Origin: Candidatus Kirkpatrickella diaphorinae | GTDB lineage: Bacteria > Pseudomonadota > Alphaproteobacteria > Acetobacterales > Acetobacteraceae | Length of the DNA stretch: 64,000 nucleotides | Direction: 5' to 3' | Assembly: GCF_025736875.1 (NCBI RefSeq) | Contig: NZ_CP107052.1 | Span: forward strand, 484,001-548,000 | In this document: positions 52,249-63,102 of the stretch, piece by piece | Layout of the letters: each line of letters starts with the position of its first letter | Numbering within the stretch: position 1 is the stretch's first letter | Program-made: the position numbers and the translations under genes | The notes under the pieces: generated by a model | Database searches by the model: none | What the model was told of the DNA's origin: nothing | What the model saw: only the letters and a program-made list of their open reading frames with translations

Positions 52249-52278
52249 TTGATGCCGTCGGGCGCGTGTGTCTGATAT
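52249..52278 (+). promoter_or_regulatory. Promoter candidate for dnaE
   Basis: TTGATG (52249-52254) and TGATAT (52273-52278) are 18 bases apart. The predicted transcript start falls within a few bases of the dnaE ATG at 52288, which would make the mRNA leaderless or nearly so. Confidence 0.35.
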
Positions 52279-52287
52279 TGTGACGTC

Positions 52288-55200
52288 ATGTCACATGCCG
52301 ATTTCGTTCACCTCCGTAATCACTCTGCCTACTCCCTCAGTCAGGGGGCGATTCGGATACCGGATCTGGTCGATCTGGCCGTCGAAAGTGCGATGCCGGC
52401 GCTGGCGCTGACGGATACGGGCAATCTCTTCGGCGCCCTCGAATTTTCGCAATATGCGGTCAAAAAGGGCGTGCAGCCGATTATCGGATGTCAGCTCTCC
52501 CTCACATTGGACGACCCGGCCGCGACGGCGCAACTCTCAGAAACGCTCGTCCTCCTTGCCCGCAATGAAAAAGGGTTGGAGAATCTCCAATTCCTCTCCT
52601 CCGAAGGCTTTTTGACGTCGGACCCTGGTGACCCGACTCTATCGCTGGAGGCGATCTGCGCCCGCGCTGAAGGGTTATTTCTGCTGACGGGGGGCACGCG
52701 CGGGCGGCTTTTCCGCCTGCTTGCGGCGGGCATGGAAGATGAGGCGACGGCGCTCCTCCAGACCCTCACATCGCACTTTAAAGATAATATGGCGATCGAA
52801 CTCCATCGGCATGGCCACGCGCAGGAGCAGGCGGTGGAGCCAGGTCTGGTCGCCCTGGCGGACCGATTCAGCCTGCCGCTTGTCGCCACGAATGAGTGTT
52901 TTTTCGCGCGTCCGCAAATGTATGAGGCCCATGATGCCTTACTTTGCATCGCGCAAGGGCGCACCATGGCGGAGGATGATCGCTGGCGCGTAACGGACCA
53001 GCATTGGTTCAAACCACCGTCTGAAATGCGTAAAATCTTCGCGGACCTCCCCGAGGCTTGCGATAATACGCTGATGATCGCTCGCCGCTGCGCCGTGGCA
53101 GTCGATACGCGTGACCCGCTCCTGCCTGTCTGCCCCAAAGTGGATAAAGGCGCCAATGAGGATGAGACGCTCCGCAAAATGGCGCGGGAAGGGCTGGAAG
53201 CGCGTCTGGCACGCCGACAATTATCAGCGGAAAAACGCGCCCTTTATGTTGAGAGATTGGAGACGGAACTCGATATTATCCAATCCATGGGTTTCCCGGG
53301 TTACTTTCTGATCGTTGCGGACTTCATCCAATGGGCGAAAAGTCATGACATCCCGGTTGGGCCGGGGCGTGGTTCGGGCGCGGGGTCACTCGTGGCGTGG
53401 GCTTTGACGATCACCGATCTCGACCCCATTCCATTCAATCTCCTCTTTGAACGCTTCCTCAACCCTGAGCGCGTTTCCATGCCGGATTTCGATATCGATT
53501 TCTGTCAGGACCGGCGTGATGAGGTGATCCGCTATGTGCGCGGGGAATATGGGGGGGAACGCGTCGCGCAGATCATCACGTTCGGTAAATTACAGGCGCG
53601 TGCGGCGGTGAGGGATGTCGGGCGCGTGCTTGGCCTGCCATTCGGGATGGTCAACCGCGTCGCGGAGCTGATCCCGAATAACCCGGCCAAACCCGTCACA
53701 TTGAGTCAGGCCATTGATGGCGAGCCGCGCCTGCAGGAAATGCGCGATAATGACGAGACATTGCGCCGCCTGCTTGAAATCGCGCTCCAATTGGAGGGGC
53801 TGTTCCGCCATGCCTCGACCCATGCGGCCGGTGTCGTGATCGGGGATCGCCCCCTCGTTGAACTCGTCCCGCTTTACCGAGACCCGAAAAGCGACATGCT
53901 CGTCACGCAGTTCAACATGAAATTTGTTGAGCAGGCCGGGTTGGTGAAATTTGATTTCCTTGGCCTGACAACGCTGACCATCCTCAAACGCGGTGTTCGC
54001 TTTCTGCACCAGCAGGGGATCGACGTGGATATCACCGACATCCCCCTCGATGATGCACCGACTTACGCCATGCTGGCCCGTGGCGATTCCGGTGGCGTGT
54101 TCCAGTTCGAAGGCGCGGGGATGCGCGACGTGCTGAAACAGATGCGCCCGACAAGATTTGAAGATCTCATTGCCGCCGTGGCGCTCTACCGTCCGGGCCC
54201 GATGGCCAATATCCCGGATTACTGCCTGCGCAAGCACGGTGCCGACTGGGCCCCGCCCCATGAGGATATTCGCGATATCCTCGAAGAGACATACGGCATC
54301 ATGGTGTATCAGGAACAGGTGATGCAGATTGCGCAGAAACTGGCGGGATACAGCCTCGGCGCCGCGGACCTTCTGCGGCGGGCCATGGGGAAAAAGATCC
54401 GGTCGGAAATGGACACGCAGCGGGAGATTTTCGTCGCCGGGGCGACAGCGCGCGGCGTTGAGGCGGGACAGGCTGCTGAAATCTTCGATTTAATGGCGCG
54501 ATTTGCGGATTACGGCTTTAATAAATCTCACGCGGCCGCTTACGCACTGGTTTCCTATCAGACAGCATGGATGAAGGCGAACCACCCCGTGGCCTTCATA
54601 GCGGGATGCATGTCACTCGCGCGGGAAAAAACGGAGAAGCTCGCGGCTTTGTGTCAGGAAGCGCGCCATATGGGCATTTCCGTTTTGCCCGTGGATATTA
54701 ATCGCTCCGAAGCTGATTTCTCCATTGAGAAGCAGAAAGATGGCAGTTACGCCGTGCGTTACGCCCTTGCGGCGGTTAAACGCGTCGGGTTCGCGGCGAT
54801 GGAGACGCTTGTTCAGGCCCGTGGGGATCGGGCTTTCCGGGATATTGCGGATTTCACGGCGCGTTGCGATGCGCGCGCGCTGAATAAGGCGCAGATTGAG
54901 AATCTGGCGAAAGCCGGGGCGTTTGACAGCCTCCACCCGGACCGCGCCGCCGTCTTTGCCAGTGCTGAGACGATCATGCGGCGGAGCCAGTCCCAGACGC
55001 AGGAGGCGGCGTCCGGTCAGATCGGGTTGTTTGGCGGCGCGCCGGAGGCGGATGACCTGCGTCTGGCCCATGTCAAACCCTGGACGGCGTTTGAACGCCT
55101 GGCTTCTGAAGCCGAGGCGGTGGGTTTCCACATGACCGGCCACCCATTGGATGCCTACCTCTCCGTCATCAAGCGCACGAAAGCGCTGACATCTGCCAGC

Positions 55201-55710
55201 CTCGCCGCCGCAGCGGCGGCCAATCCCGGGCGGGTGCGGATTGCGGGATGTGTTGTTGATAAAAAAGAGCGCCCGACGCGCAGCGGCAGTAAAATGGCGT
55301 GGCTCCGCCTTTCCGACCCGACAGGAGGGTGTGAGGTCACGTTATTTTCCGAAGTGCTGAATCGCTGCCGTGACCTGCTGGTGCCGGGGCGGGCAGTGAT
55401 GGTGACGGCAGACTTGCGGCAGGATGGCGAGGCCCTGCGCTTGACCGCGACGGAGGTCATGGACCTTGAGGATGCCGCGGCGCAACATGCTGGTGAAATG
55501 CGCGTCTGGGTCAGTGACATCGCGGCGATTGAAGAAATCAAGAGCGTGTTGGAACAGGCAAAAGGCGGGCGCGGCAAAGTTGTGCTCGTGCCCGTATTGG
55601 ATGATCTGCGCGCTGTCGACATCACCTTACCCGCCTCTTATCGCGTCACACCCCGCATGGGGGAGCGGATCGATGCGGTGCGCGGGGTGGAGCGGGTTGA
55701 TCACCTGTAG
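52288..55710 (+). CDS. dnaE: DNA polymerase III subunit alpha
   Basis: The protein has 1140 residues, the replicative polymerase. The N-terminal PHP domain starts FVHLRNHSAYSLSQGA. The palm has PGRGSGAGSLVAW and the catalytic aspartates in PDFDIDF (near 398-404), with a further acidic residue in the VKFDFLGL region. The C-terminal part includes the helix-hairpin-helix and an OB-fold (GRVRIAGCVVDKKERPTRSG), then the tau-binding end. No ribosome-binding site is visible. The family begins at this ATG. It closes the birA to dnaE block. Confidence 0.97.
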   Translation: MSHADFVHLRNHSAYSLSQGAIRIPDLVDLAVESAMPALALTDTGNLFGALEFSQYAVKKGVQPIIGCQLSLTLDDPAATAQLSETLVLLARNEKGLENLQFLSSEGFLTSDPGDPTLSLEAICARAEGLFLLTGGTRGRLFRLLAAGMEDEATALLQTLTSHFKDNMAIELHRHGHAQEQAVEPGLVALADRFSLPLVATNECFFARPQMYEAHDALLCIAQGRTMAEDDRWRVTDQHWFKPPSEMRKIFADLPEACDNTLMIARRCAVAVDTRDPLLPVCPKVDKGANEDETLRKMAREGLEARLARRQLSAEKRALYVERLETELDIIQSMGFPGYFLIVADFIQWAKSHDIPVGPGRGSGAGSLVAWALTITDLDPIPFNLLFERFLNPERVSMPDFDIDFCQDRRDEVIRYVRGEYGGERVAQIITFGKLQARAAVRDVGRVLGLPFGMVNRVAELIPNNPAKPVTLSQAIDGEPRLQEMRDNDETLRRLLEIALQLEGLFRHASTHAAGVVIGDRPLVELVPLYRDPKSDMLVTQFNMKFVEQAGLVKFDFLGLTTLTILKRGVRFLHQQGIDVDITDIPLDDAPTYAMLARGDSGGVFQFEGAGMRDVLKQMRPTRFEDLIAAVALYRPGPMANIPDYCLRKHGADWAPPHEDIRDILEETYGIMVYQEQVMQIAQKLAGYSLGAADLLRRAMGKKIRSEMDTQREIFVAGATARGVEAGQAAEIFDLMARFADYGFNKSHAAAYALVSYQTAWMKANHPVAFIAGCMSLAREKTEKLAALCQEARHMGISVLPVDINRSEADFSIEKQKDGSYAVRYALAAVKRVGFAAMETLVQARGDRAFRDIADFTARCDARALNKAQIENLAKAGAFDSLHPDRAAVFASAETIMRRSQSQTQEAASGQIGLFGGAPEADDLRLAHVKPWTAFERLASEAEAVGFHMTGHPLDAYLSVIKRTKALTSASLAAAAAANPGRVRIAGCVVDKKERPTRSGSKMAWLRLSDPTGGCEVTLFSEVLNRCRDLLVPGRAVMVTADLRQDGEALRLTATEVMDLEDAAAQHAGEMRVWVSDIAAIEEIKSVLEQAKGGRGKVVLVPVLDDLRAVDITLPASYRVTPRMGERIDAVRGVERVDHL

Positions 55711-55746
55711 AGCCGCAAACATCACGGATCACGGTGCCGATCCCGC

Positions 55747-55775
55747 TTGAAATAACCGCCTTTTGCCGCTATATC
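55747..55775 (+). promoter_or_regulatory. Strong sigma-70 promoter candidate for rpsB-tsf
   Basis: TTGAAA (55747-55752) and TATATC (55770-55775) are separated by exactly 17 bases. The leader from about 55782 to the rpsB ATG at 55886 is roughly 105 bases and contains pairable segments such as GCGCC/GGCGC and CATGCG/CGCATG, a suitable place for S2 autoregulation. Confidence 0.6.
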
Positions 55776-55885
55776 AGCCCCATGCGCCCGTAAAGGCGCG
55801 TAATTCGCACGCATGAAGCAGAATTTCTGGTGCTCCTTTCGGGGCAAATCATGCGGAGGTTTAACCAGAGAAAAGGATCAGCCAC

Positions 55886-56674
55886 ATGGCGATGCCCGAA
55901 TTCACCATGCGTCAGCTTTTGGAAGCTGGCGTGCATTTTGGTCACCACACACGTCGTTGGAACCCGGCCATGGCCCCCTATCTTTTCGGGGTGCGCAACC
56001 AGGTTCATATCATTGACCTTCAGCAGACCGTCCCGATGCTGGACCGCGCCTTGCGGGCCGTGCGCGATACGGTTGCGAGCGGGGGGCGTGTGCTCTTCGT
56101 CGGCACGAAGCGCGCTGCGGCAGAGCATGTTGCTGAGGCGGCACAGCGTTGCGGACAATATTACGTCAATCACCGCTGGCTCGGCGGCATGTTGACGAAC
56201 TGGAAGACCATCACCGGCTCCATCAAACGTCTGCGCCAGATCGATGAAACCCTTGCGGGCGACACAATGGGGCTGACCAAAAAAGAAGTCCTTGACATCA
56301 CGCGCGACCGGGAAAAGCTTGAGCGCTCCCTCGGCGGTATCAAGGAAATGGGCGGCCTGCCCGATATCCTGTTTGTGATCGACACAAATAAGGAGAAGCT
56401 CGCGATTGAGGAAGCCAATAAACTGGGCATTCCGGTCGTGGCCATCCTCGATAGTAATTCGGACCCTGCGGGCGTGACCTACCCCATCCCGGGTAATGAC
56501 GACGCCATCCGTGCCATCACGACTTATTGTGACCTTGTGGCGCGGTCCGTCCTTGATGGTATCTCCGCGGAGATGGCGGCATCCGGCGTTGATGTCGGTG
56601 CTTCGGAAGAGCTGCCGACGGAAGAAGCCGTGGCGGCGACGGAAGAGGCTGCGGGCGAGGCGGCTTCAGCCTGA
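55886..56674 (+). CDS. rpsB: 30S ribosomal protein S2
   Basis: The protein has 262 residues. S2 sits on the solvent side of the 30S subunit and binds S1. It begins [20 protein letters not shown], then [15 protein letters not shown], with [17 protein letters not shown] and [20 protein letters not shown], all typical. The C-terminal extension from about 230 is acidic and alanine-rich. AAAGGA precedes the ATG. tsf follows after 95 bases, the universal order. Confidence 0.97.
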   Translation: MAMPEFTMRQLLEAGVHFGHHTRRWNPAMAPYLFGVRNQVHIIDLQQTVPMLDRALRAVRDTVASGGRVLFVGTKRAAAEHVAEAAQRCGQYYVNHRWLGGMLTNWKTITGSIKRLRQIDETLAGDTMGLTKKEVLDITRDREKLERSLGGIKEMGGLPDILFVIDTNKEKLAIEEANKLGIPVVAILDSNSDPAGVTYPIPGNDDAIRAITTYCDLVARSVLDGISAEMAASGVDVGASEELPTEEAVAATEEAAGEAASA

Positions 56675-56769
56675 TTGGCATCGGCGCCTGCGGGCGCTGA
56701 CATCATCATAATGGCGCGCCCGCCGCGATCGGCCGAGGCGCGCCGTTTCTATCTGAAGGAAAGAGGGAT

Positions 56770-57675
56770 ATGGCTGAAATCACGGCAGCTCTGGTGCGCG
56801 AACTCCGCGAGAAAACCGGCGCGGGGATGATGGATTGCAAAAAAGCGCTGACCGAAGCCAATGGCGATATGGAAGGCGCAATCGACTGGCTCCGCACGAA
56901 AGGCCTGTCCCAGGCCGCGAAAAAATCGGGCCGCACCACGGCGGAGGGCCTCGTTGCCGTCGCGTCAGGAGATAAAAAAGCCGCGATTGTTGAGGTCAAT
57001 GCGGAAACCGATTTCGTGGCGCGTAATGAGGCGTTTCAGGATTTCGTCGTTGCCGTCGCGCATGTCGCGCTTGAGGTCGGTGACGATCTTGAGACGATCA
57101 AACAATATAAGCTGAAATCCGGCCGCAGCGTGGCGGATGAGCTGACCCATCTGATCGCAACGATCGGTGAGAACATGGCGCTGCGTCGCGCCCGCGTGCT
57201 GAGCGTCCCGAAAGGTGTCGTGGCGAGTTACGTCCATGGTGCGCTGAAGCCGGGCCTTGGCAAAATCGGCGTGCTGGCGGCGCTTGAGGCTGAGTCGGAG
57301 AGCGAGGCGATCCTGACGCTGGGCCGTCAGATCGGCATGCATGTCGCGGCGACGCGTCCCAACGCCGTCGATGTCGCCTCGATGGACCCGGAGACGGTCG
57401 AGCGGGAAAAAGCCGTGCTTGTTGAGCAGGCGAAGCAATCCGGCCGCCCTGAAGCGGTAATCGAGAAAATGATCGAAGGCCGCATCCGGAAGTTCTATGA
57501 AGAAGTTGTTCTTCTTGAGCAGGTCTGGGTTCATGATGGTGCCACACGCGTCGCGAAGATCGTGGAAACGGCGGGCGCTAAGCTTCTTGCGTTTGAGCGC
57601 TTCCAACTCGGTGAAGGGATCGAGAAGGAATCGAGCGACTTTGCGGCAGAAGTCGCGGCTGCAGCGGGCAAATAA
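56770..57675 (+). CDS. tsf: Elongation factor Ts
   Basis: The protein has 301 residues and regenerates EF-Tu-GTP from EF-Tu-GDP. It begins with the UBA-like domain ([20 protein letters not shown], then [17 protein letters not shown]), then the signature [20 protein letters not shown] that inserts into EF-Tu. The C-terminal domain ends near VEREKAVL and [22 protein letters not shown] precedes the ATG. The genes usually next, pyrH and frr, are absent here; recO follows. Confidence 0.97.
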   Translation: MAEITAALVRELREKTGAGMMDCKKALTEANGDMEGAIDWLRTKGLSQAAKKSGRTTAEGLVAVASGDKKAAIVEVNAETDFVARNEAFQDFVVAVAHVALEVGDDLETIKQYKLKSGRSVADELTHLIATIGENMALRRARVLSVPKGVVASYVHGALKPGLGKIGVLAALEAESESEAILTLGRQIGMHVAATRPNAVDVASMDPETVEREKAVLVEQAKQSGRPEAVIEKMIEGRIRKFYEEVVLLEQVWVHDGATRVAKIVETAGAKLLAFERFQLGEGIEKESSDFAAEVAAAAGK

Positions 57676-57707
57676 AAGCCCGGCAAATGATCGATGGATG
57701 ATGGCAG

Positions 57708-58493
57708 ATGCAGCTTGATTGCTCTGCCATCGCCCTCTCATGTCGGCGCTATGGTGAAGGCGCCGCCATCGTTCATCTTTACACGGCTGAGCTTGGCCGT
57801 ATCGCCGCCTATGTCCATGGCGGCGCATCAAGGCGTCAGGCCGCAATCTGGCAGGCCGGCGCCCTTATCTCATGCCATTATACGTCCCGTTTACCTTCGC
57901 AACTTCCGCAGGTCAGCGGTGAGACGATGCTGGAAACAGCAGCATTCCTCATGGATCGCCCCGCCATCCTTGCCATGGTCAATGCGCTGGCCGCGTTGAC
58001 TGACCAGGCGCTGCCGGAGGGGGAGCCCCAGCCCGGTTTCTTTGCCGAAACCGTCTCAACGCTCGTTGCTTTGACGCGCGGCCAGGGGGATGCGGCGTCG
58101 ATGGCCTATTTGCGGTGGGAGTGTGCGTTGCTGCAGGCAGCCGGTTTCGGGCTGGATTTATCATCCTGCGCCGTGACGGGTACGACAGAAAATCTCGCTT
58201 ACGTCTCGCCGAAATCCGGGCGCGCTGTTTCTGCGGATGCTGCCGGGAAATGGCGTGACCGCCTCCTGCCCCTGCCTGAATTTATGCTGATGACGTCCGG
58301 CACGCCGTCGGACGCGCCCGTCACTGCCCGGGAGATACGGGATGGCGCGCGCCTGACGGCTTATTTCCTTGCGCAACATGTATTCGGCGCGCGGCACCTC
58401 CCGATCCCTTCGCCGCGCCAGCTTTTACAGGATCGGCTCGAAAAAGCGGTGCCTGATTTTAACGGAACGGCAGAGAACACAGCGCAAGATTGA
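57708..58493 (+). CDS. recO: DNA repair protein RecO
   Basis: The protein has 261 residues. The N-terminal OB-fold includes SRRYGEGAAIVHLYTAELGR-like residues (the sequence reads CRRYGEGAAIVHLYT) and VHGGASRR. The middle helical region follows with LRWECALLQAAGFGLDLSSC and the variable zinc-site region (C-x-VTGTTENLAYVSPKSGRAV), where most of the zinc cysteines are missing. RecO loads RecA on gaps with RecF and RecR. It sits 32 bases after tsf and 68 bases before parC; recO-parC adjacency occurs in several Alphaproteobacteria. Confidence 0.9.
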   Translation: MQLDCSAIALSCRRYGEGAAIVHLYTAELGRIAAYVHGGASRRQAAIWQAGALISCHYTSRLPSQLPQVSGETMLETAAFLMDRPAILAMVNALAALTDQALPEGEPQPGFFAETVSTLVALTRGQGDAASMAYLRWECALLQAAGFGLDLSSCAVTGTTENLAYVSPKSGRAVSADAAGKWRDRLLPLPEFMLMTSGTPSDAPVTAREIRDGARLTAYFLAQHVFGARHLPIPSPRQLLQDRLEKAVPDFNGTAENTAQD

Positions 58494-58561
58494 AACAGCC
58501 CGCATCTACTGGCATTTATGTCAGCAAGGCGCGTATTGCCGTGAGATAAGGAGAGGTCGGG

Positions 58562-60766
58562 ATGGAAAGTGATGCTGCGGGGCGGATCGAGGATGCCCGA
58601 CTTTCCGAGGCGCTGAGTGAGCGCTATCTCGCTTACGCCATGTCCACCATCATGGCGCGCTCTCTACCGGATGTGCGGGACGGCCTCAAACCGGTCCATC
58701 GTCGCCTGCTTTACGCCATGCATCAATTGAAGCTTGACCCGACTTCCGGCTTTAAGAAATGCGCGCGCGTGGTCGGGGATGTGATCGGTAAATTCCACCC
58801 TCACGGAGATGCCTCGGTTTATGAAGCGCTCGTCCGCCTGGCGCAGGATTTCGCCGTGCGCTACCCGCTTGTTGAAGGGCAGGGCAATTTCGGGTCGATC
58901 GACGGTGATAATGCCGCGGCCATGCGTTACACGGAATCACGCCTGACCGTTTTTGCCTCGGCGCTTCTGGATGGGATCGGTGAGGACACGGTCGACTTCC
59001 GACCGACTTACGATAATGAAGAGAGTGAGCCGGTGGTAATGCCGGGTGCCTTTCCCAACCTTCTCGCCAATGGGGCTGCCGGGATCGCTGTCGGGATGGC
59101 CACCAGCATTCCACCGCATAATGCCGCCGAATTATGTCAGGCGGCGGCGCATCTCATCAAAACGCCCCATGCCACAACGCGTGACCTCATGGCTTTCGTC
59201 CCCGGCCCCGATTTTCCCACGGGTGGGCGCCTTGTTGAAGATCCGGAGACCATTTTACAGGCTTATGAAACCGGGCGCGGCAGTTTAAGGACGCGGGCCA
59301 AATGGAGTCAGGAGCATGGACGTTTCGGCTCCTGGACCATCATCGTGACGGAAATCCCCTATCAGGTGCAGAAATCCAGATTGATCGAGCAGATTGCTGA
59401 ACTTCTCGAGCAACGGAAACTCCCCCTCCTTGCGGACATCCGGGATGAAAGCACAACGGATATTCGTCTCGTGCTGGAGCCTAAATCCAAGACCGCCAAC
59501 CCGGATGTGCTGATGGAAACATTATTCCGGCAGAGCGCACTTGAGAGTCGTTTCAGCCTGAATATGAATGTCCTGGACGCGGAGCGCGTACCGCGTGTGA
59601 TGGGGCTGAAGGAAATTCTGCGCCACTGGCTTGACCATCGTCATGAAGTTCTCAAGCGTAGGTCTCAATATCGCCTGAATGCGGTTGAGAAACGGCTTGA
59701 AATTCTGGAAGGCTTTCTTGCCGTCTACCTCAATCTTGATGAAGTGATCCGCATCATCCGGGAGGAGGATGACCCTAAGCAAAGTCTCAAAGATGCTTTC
59801 GGGCTGACGGAATTGCAGACGGAATATGTCCTCAATATGCGTCTTCGTTCCCTCCGCAAGCTGGAGGAGATGGAAATCCGCAAGGAGCGCGATGGGTTGG
59901 CGACGGAGCAGACAAGTTTAAAGGCGCTGCTCGATAGTGAGAGAAGGCGCTGGACGCGCATTTCGAAAGAGCTTGAGGAGACGACCCGCGTTTTCGCGAA
60001 AGGGCCTTATGGCCCCCGGCGCACCATGATTGACGCGCCCCCTCCTTCAATTGATTTGTCCTCCGCGGAAGAGGTTGAGAAGGAACCTCTCACCATCATC
60101 CTGTCCCGCGAAGGGTGGATACGCGCCGTACGTGGCCATGGCATTGAAGTTGAGAGCCATAAATTCAAGGAAGGCGATGGTTTCCGTCAGCAGGTCGCCT
60201 GTCAGAGCACCCAGCGCATCTGCATCCTCACCTCTGACGGGCGCGCTTTCACGATCAAGGCGGCGGAATTGCCGCGCGGGCGGGGCTACGGCCAGCCTAT
60301 TCGTCTACTCGCGGATATTCCGCAGGATGCGGATGTTGTTTCCCTCTTCGTCATTGAGGGTGATGGCAGGCAACTCATCGCAACCCGATCCGGCCGGGGA
60401 CTGGTCATCACCCATCAAGACCTTATTGCGGAGAAACGAACCGGCAAGCAGCTTGTCAATCTCCGTGACGGTGATGCGGTTTTTGCGTGCATCAAGGCGG
60501 CGGGGACGCATGTGCTGACATTGGGTGAAAACCGGCGCGCCCTGATTTTCCCGCTTGACCAGGTGCCCGTCCTTTCACGCGGTCAGGGTGTGACATTGCA
60601 GAAATTCGCACATGGCGGGCTGGCGGATATCAGGGTTATGGATTTGGCGGAGGGGTTGATCTGGGCAGAGGGGCAGAAACGTCGCGTGGCGGCGGATCTC
60701 GATGGACTGGTCGGGCGGCGGGCCTTGCAGGGCCGCCCCGCGCCCGTCTGGATGAAGCCGATTTAA
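58562..60766 (+). CDS. parC: DNA topoisomerase IV subunit A
   Basis: The protein has 734 residues, shorter than GyrA and fitting ParC of Alphaproteobacteria. The breakage-reunion domain has [20 protein letters not shown] and the active-site tyrosine (about 122) in [10 protein letters not shown]. The quinolone-determining region [20 protein letters not shown] is intact. The C-terminal beta-pinwheel is reduced, lacks a GyrA box and ends at PVWMKPI. It decatenates chromosomes with ParE, coded elsewhere. AAGGAGAGG precedes the ATG. Confidence 0.96.
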   Translation: MESDAAGRIEDARLSEALSERYLAYAMSTIMARSLPDVRDGLKPVHRRLLYAMHQLKLDPTSGFKKCARVVGDVIGKFHPHGDASVYEALVRLAQDFAVRYPLVEGQGNFGSIDGDNAAAMRYTESRLTVFASALLDGIGEDTVDFRPTYDNEESEPVVMPGAFPNLLANGAAGIAVGMATSIPPHNAAELCQAAAHLIKTPHATTRDLMAFVPGPDFPTGGRLVEDPETILQAYETGRGSLRTRAKWSQEHGRFGSWTIIVTEIPYQVQKSRLIEQIAELLEQRKLPLLADIRDESTTDIRLVLEPKSKTANPDVLMETLFRQSALESRFSLNMNVLDAERVPRVMGLKEILRHWLDHRHEVLKRRSQYRLNAVEKRLEILEGFLAVYLNLDEVIRIIREEDDPKQSLKDAFGLTELQTEYVLNMRLRSLRKLEEMEIRKERDGLATEQTSLKALLDSERRRWTRISKELEETTRVFAKGPYGPRRTMIDAPPPSIDLSSAEEVEKEPLTIILSREGWIRAVRGHGIEVESHKFKEGDGFRQQVACQSTQRICILTSDGRAFTIKAAELPRGRGYGQPIRLLADIPQDADVVSLFVIEGDGRQLIATRSGRGLVITHQDLIAEKRTGKQLVNLRDGDAVFACIKAAGTHVLTLGENRRALIFPLDQVPVLSRGQGVTLQKFAHGGLADIRVMDLAEGLIWAEGQKRRVAADLDGLVGRRALQGRPAPVWMKPI

Positions 60767-60797
60767 CGGCGCGCCTAACTCTTCTGACGCGTTTTTC

Positions 60798-61562
60798 CTA
60801 CCGCCGAACGTCTTTAGGATGCGAGAAGGGGGCGTCGAGCGGGCGCCAGCCATTATCCTGGAAGATTTCCGCCGGGCGGAATGATGATTTATACGCCATT
60901 TTGGCACTCGCCGCGACCCAGTTGCCAAGATAGAGATGCGGCAAATCTCGTTGCCGGGTCAGAGCGATCAGTTGGAGAATCGCGAAGATCCCGAAGGATC
61001 GGTGCGGGCAGTCCGGCACGTAAAAATTATAGATTGCCGAAATGCCGCAGGACATGATGTCGATCAGCGAAACGCAGACGAGCGCCCCGTCCATTGCACG
61101 AAATTCAAGGACAATGGACGGGACGGGGCTGCATTCCACAATGTCGCGATAAGCATCAAAATTCATCTCCCGCATGGCGCCTGATGGATGCCGGACACGC
61201 TGATATCTCTGGAAAAGATGATATTGCTCCAGCGTTGCGCCCCGTGATGATTCTCGGCAGGTGAGGTCACGATGCGTCCGCAATACGCGTTTCTGCTGTC
61301 GGGAGGGCGTGAATATTGCGACGGGCAGGCGAAGGGGCAGGCAGGCGCGACACATCACACAATCTGGCGAGAAAGCGACATCAAACATGCGTCGATAGCC
61401 GCGCAATGTCAGCTCACTCATATCCGCTGCGACATGCGGGCCTTGCAGCAGAGTCACGCGCTTTCGCTCTCTTTGCCCCTCAAGATAGGGACAAGATTCT
61501 TCAGGGAGGTGATAAAATTGACGTTTAGGTTTCGTTGCGGTCGTTATTTGCCCTATTGTCAT
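60798..61562 (-). CDS. bpt: Aspartate/glutamate leucyltransferase (Bpt/Ate family)
   Basis: The protein has 254 residues. It adds an amino acid from aminoacyl-tRNA to the N-terminus of target proteins, marking them for ClpS-ClpAP. The cysteine motif at residues 68-74 reads CVMCRAC, with CPYLEG near 24 and YQRVRHPSG in the middle. The C-terminal GNAT-like part has IYNFYVPDCPHRSFG and LYLGNWVAASAKMAYKSSFR. AGGAAGG precedes the ATG directly. It is convergent with parC. clpS and clpA are not in this window. Confidence 0.9.
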   Translation of the reverse strand: MTIGQITTATKPKRQFYHLPEESCPYLEGQRERKRVTLLQGPHVAADMSELTLRGYRRMFDVAFSPDCVMCRACLPLRLPVAIFTPSRQQKRVLRTHRDLTCRESSRGATLEQYHLFQRYQRVRHPSGAMREMNFDAYRDIVECSPVPSIVLEFRAMDGALVCVSLIDIMSCGISAIYNFYVPDCPHRSFGIFAILQLIALTRQRDLPHLYLGNWVAASAKMAYKSSFRPAEIFQDNGWRPLDAPFSHPKDVRR

Positions 61563-61674
61563 CCTTCCTGCATAAACATATTTCCCCCGTTGATGAAGAA
61601 GCCGCTTTCAGAGTCCGGGCGATTTTACCGGTAATCAGGTGCCTTGCGCCTGTTCATGTCGGGGTGGTTTCGGG

Positions 61675-63090
61675 ATGACACAGATTTTAACGACGCCGGA
61701 CATTGGTTTCCTGACCTGTCGCCTTGCGGTCACGCTTATCGTCGTTCTGCATGTGCTTCGCACGAAGCACGACACGTCGGCCGCCGTGGGGTGGATCGGC
61801 TTTTGCTGCTTCATGCCATTTACCGGCGCGGTGCTCTATACGATGTTCGGCATTAATCGTGTGCGTCGCCGGGCGCAGCGGCTTGTGCTGGAGCATCGCT
61901 GGCCGGGCCGCGACCGTTTGATGGAACATCGCCACGCGGTGGAGGGGCGTTACGCGCCCCTGGCCTCCATGCTCTCACGCCTGACGGAGCGTCCGCTTCT
62001 GGGTGGGAACACCATCGCGTGTCTGCATAATGGTGAAGGCATCTACCCTCAGATGATCGCCGCCATCGACGCCGCGCAGAATTCTGTTCTGCTCTGCTCC
62101 TATATTTTCCGGGCGGATGAGGTGGGGCAGAGATTCGTCGCCGCCTTGAAGCGGGCCAGGGCGCGGGGGGTGGAGGTGCGCGTCCTGATTGACGGGATCG
62201 GGAGTGGTTATTTCTATAGCGGGATCGCTCGCGCCCTATCGCGCGCCGGAATACGTCATGCGCGCTTCATGCATTCCTTCCTGCCCTGGCGCATGCCTTT
62301 CATCAATCTCCGCAATCATCGCAAAATCCTCGTGACGGATGGAGCTGTCGGCTTCCTCGGCGGTGTGAATATCGGCGCTGAAAATCTGCTGACCGGCGCG
62401 GCGCGGAAACGCGTGGCGGACACGCATTTCGCCCTGCGCGGACCTGTCGTGCAGCAATTGACGGAAGCCTTTGCGCGGGACTGGTCTTTCACGGTCGGGG
62501 AAGAACTGGAAGGATCAAAATATTTTCCTGAAGCGTCTGCCGAAGGCGATGTCCCCCTGCGCATCGTCACGGCGGGACCGGATGATGATCTTGAGAAAAT
62601 CGAATATGCCATTCTTCAGGCGCTGACGCTGGCACAACATCATGTGCGTATCATGACGCCTTATTTTCTGCCGGGGGAACGTCTGACGACGGAAATCTGC
62701 CTCGCTGCCCTGCGCGGCGTCAAAGTGGATATCGTGATCCCGAAACGCGGCAATCACCGCATTATTGATTATGCGCGTGATGCCAGTCTCGGCCCGTTTC
62801 TGCAGGCTGGATGCGCCATCTGGCTTGCGAAGCCACCTTTTAATCACGCCAAATTACTGGTGTGCGATTCGACATGGTGTTTTGTCGGCAGCAGCAATAT
62901 GGACCTCCGCAGTCTGCGGCTTAATTTTGAGATCAATCTCGAAGCTTACGATGCGCGCCTGGCTGAAAGTCTCGCGCATTTTATCGATTCTCATAAGGCA
63001 AACCGCCTGACAACCGCCTATCTGAAGTCCATCCCGTTCCTTAAACGTGTGCGTAACGCGGCCATTCGTCTTTTGACGCCTTATCTGTGA
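61675..63090 (+). CDS. cls: Cardiolipin synthase (phospholipase D family)
   Basis: From the ATG at 61675 the protein has 471 residues. Two N-terminal membrane helices (about 10-30 and 38-58) are followed by two phospholipase D domains. Each has an HKD motif: HRKILVTDG in the first and HAKLLVCDS in the second, both complete. The enzyme joins two phosphatidylglycerols, or a PG and another phospholipid, to make cardiolipin in the inner membrane. A start at 61639 would add 12 residues that do not look conserved. It is convergent with the EEP gene. Confidence 0.92.
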   Translation: MTQILTTPDIGFLTCRLAVTLIVVLHVLRTKHDTSAAVGWIGFCCFMPFTGAVLYTMFGINRVRRRAQRLVLEHRWPGRDRLMEHRHAVEGRYAPLASMLSRLTERPLLGGNTIACLHNGEGIYPQMIAAIDAAQNSVLLCSYIFRADEVGQRFVAALKRARARGVEVRVLIDGIGSGYFYSGIARALSRAGIRHARFMHSFLPWRMPFINLRNHRKILVTDGAVGFLGGVNIGAENLLTGAARKRVADTHFALRGPVVQQLTEAFARDWSFTVGEELEGSKYFPEASAEGDVPLRIVTAGPDDDLEKIEYAILQALTLAQHHVRIMTPYFLPGERLTTEICLAALRGVKVDIVIPKRGNHRIIDYARDASLGPFLQAGCAIWLAKPPFNHAKLLVCDSTWCFVGSSNMDLRSLRLNFEINLEAYDARLAESLAHFIDSHKANRLTTAYLKSIPFLKRVRNAAIRLLTPYL

Positions 63091-63102
63091 GATGCGGCGC
63101 GC

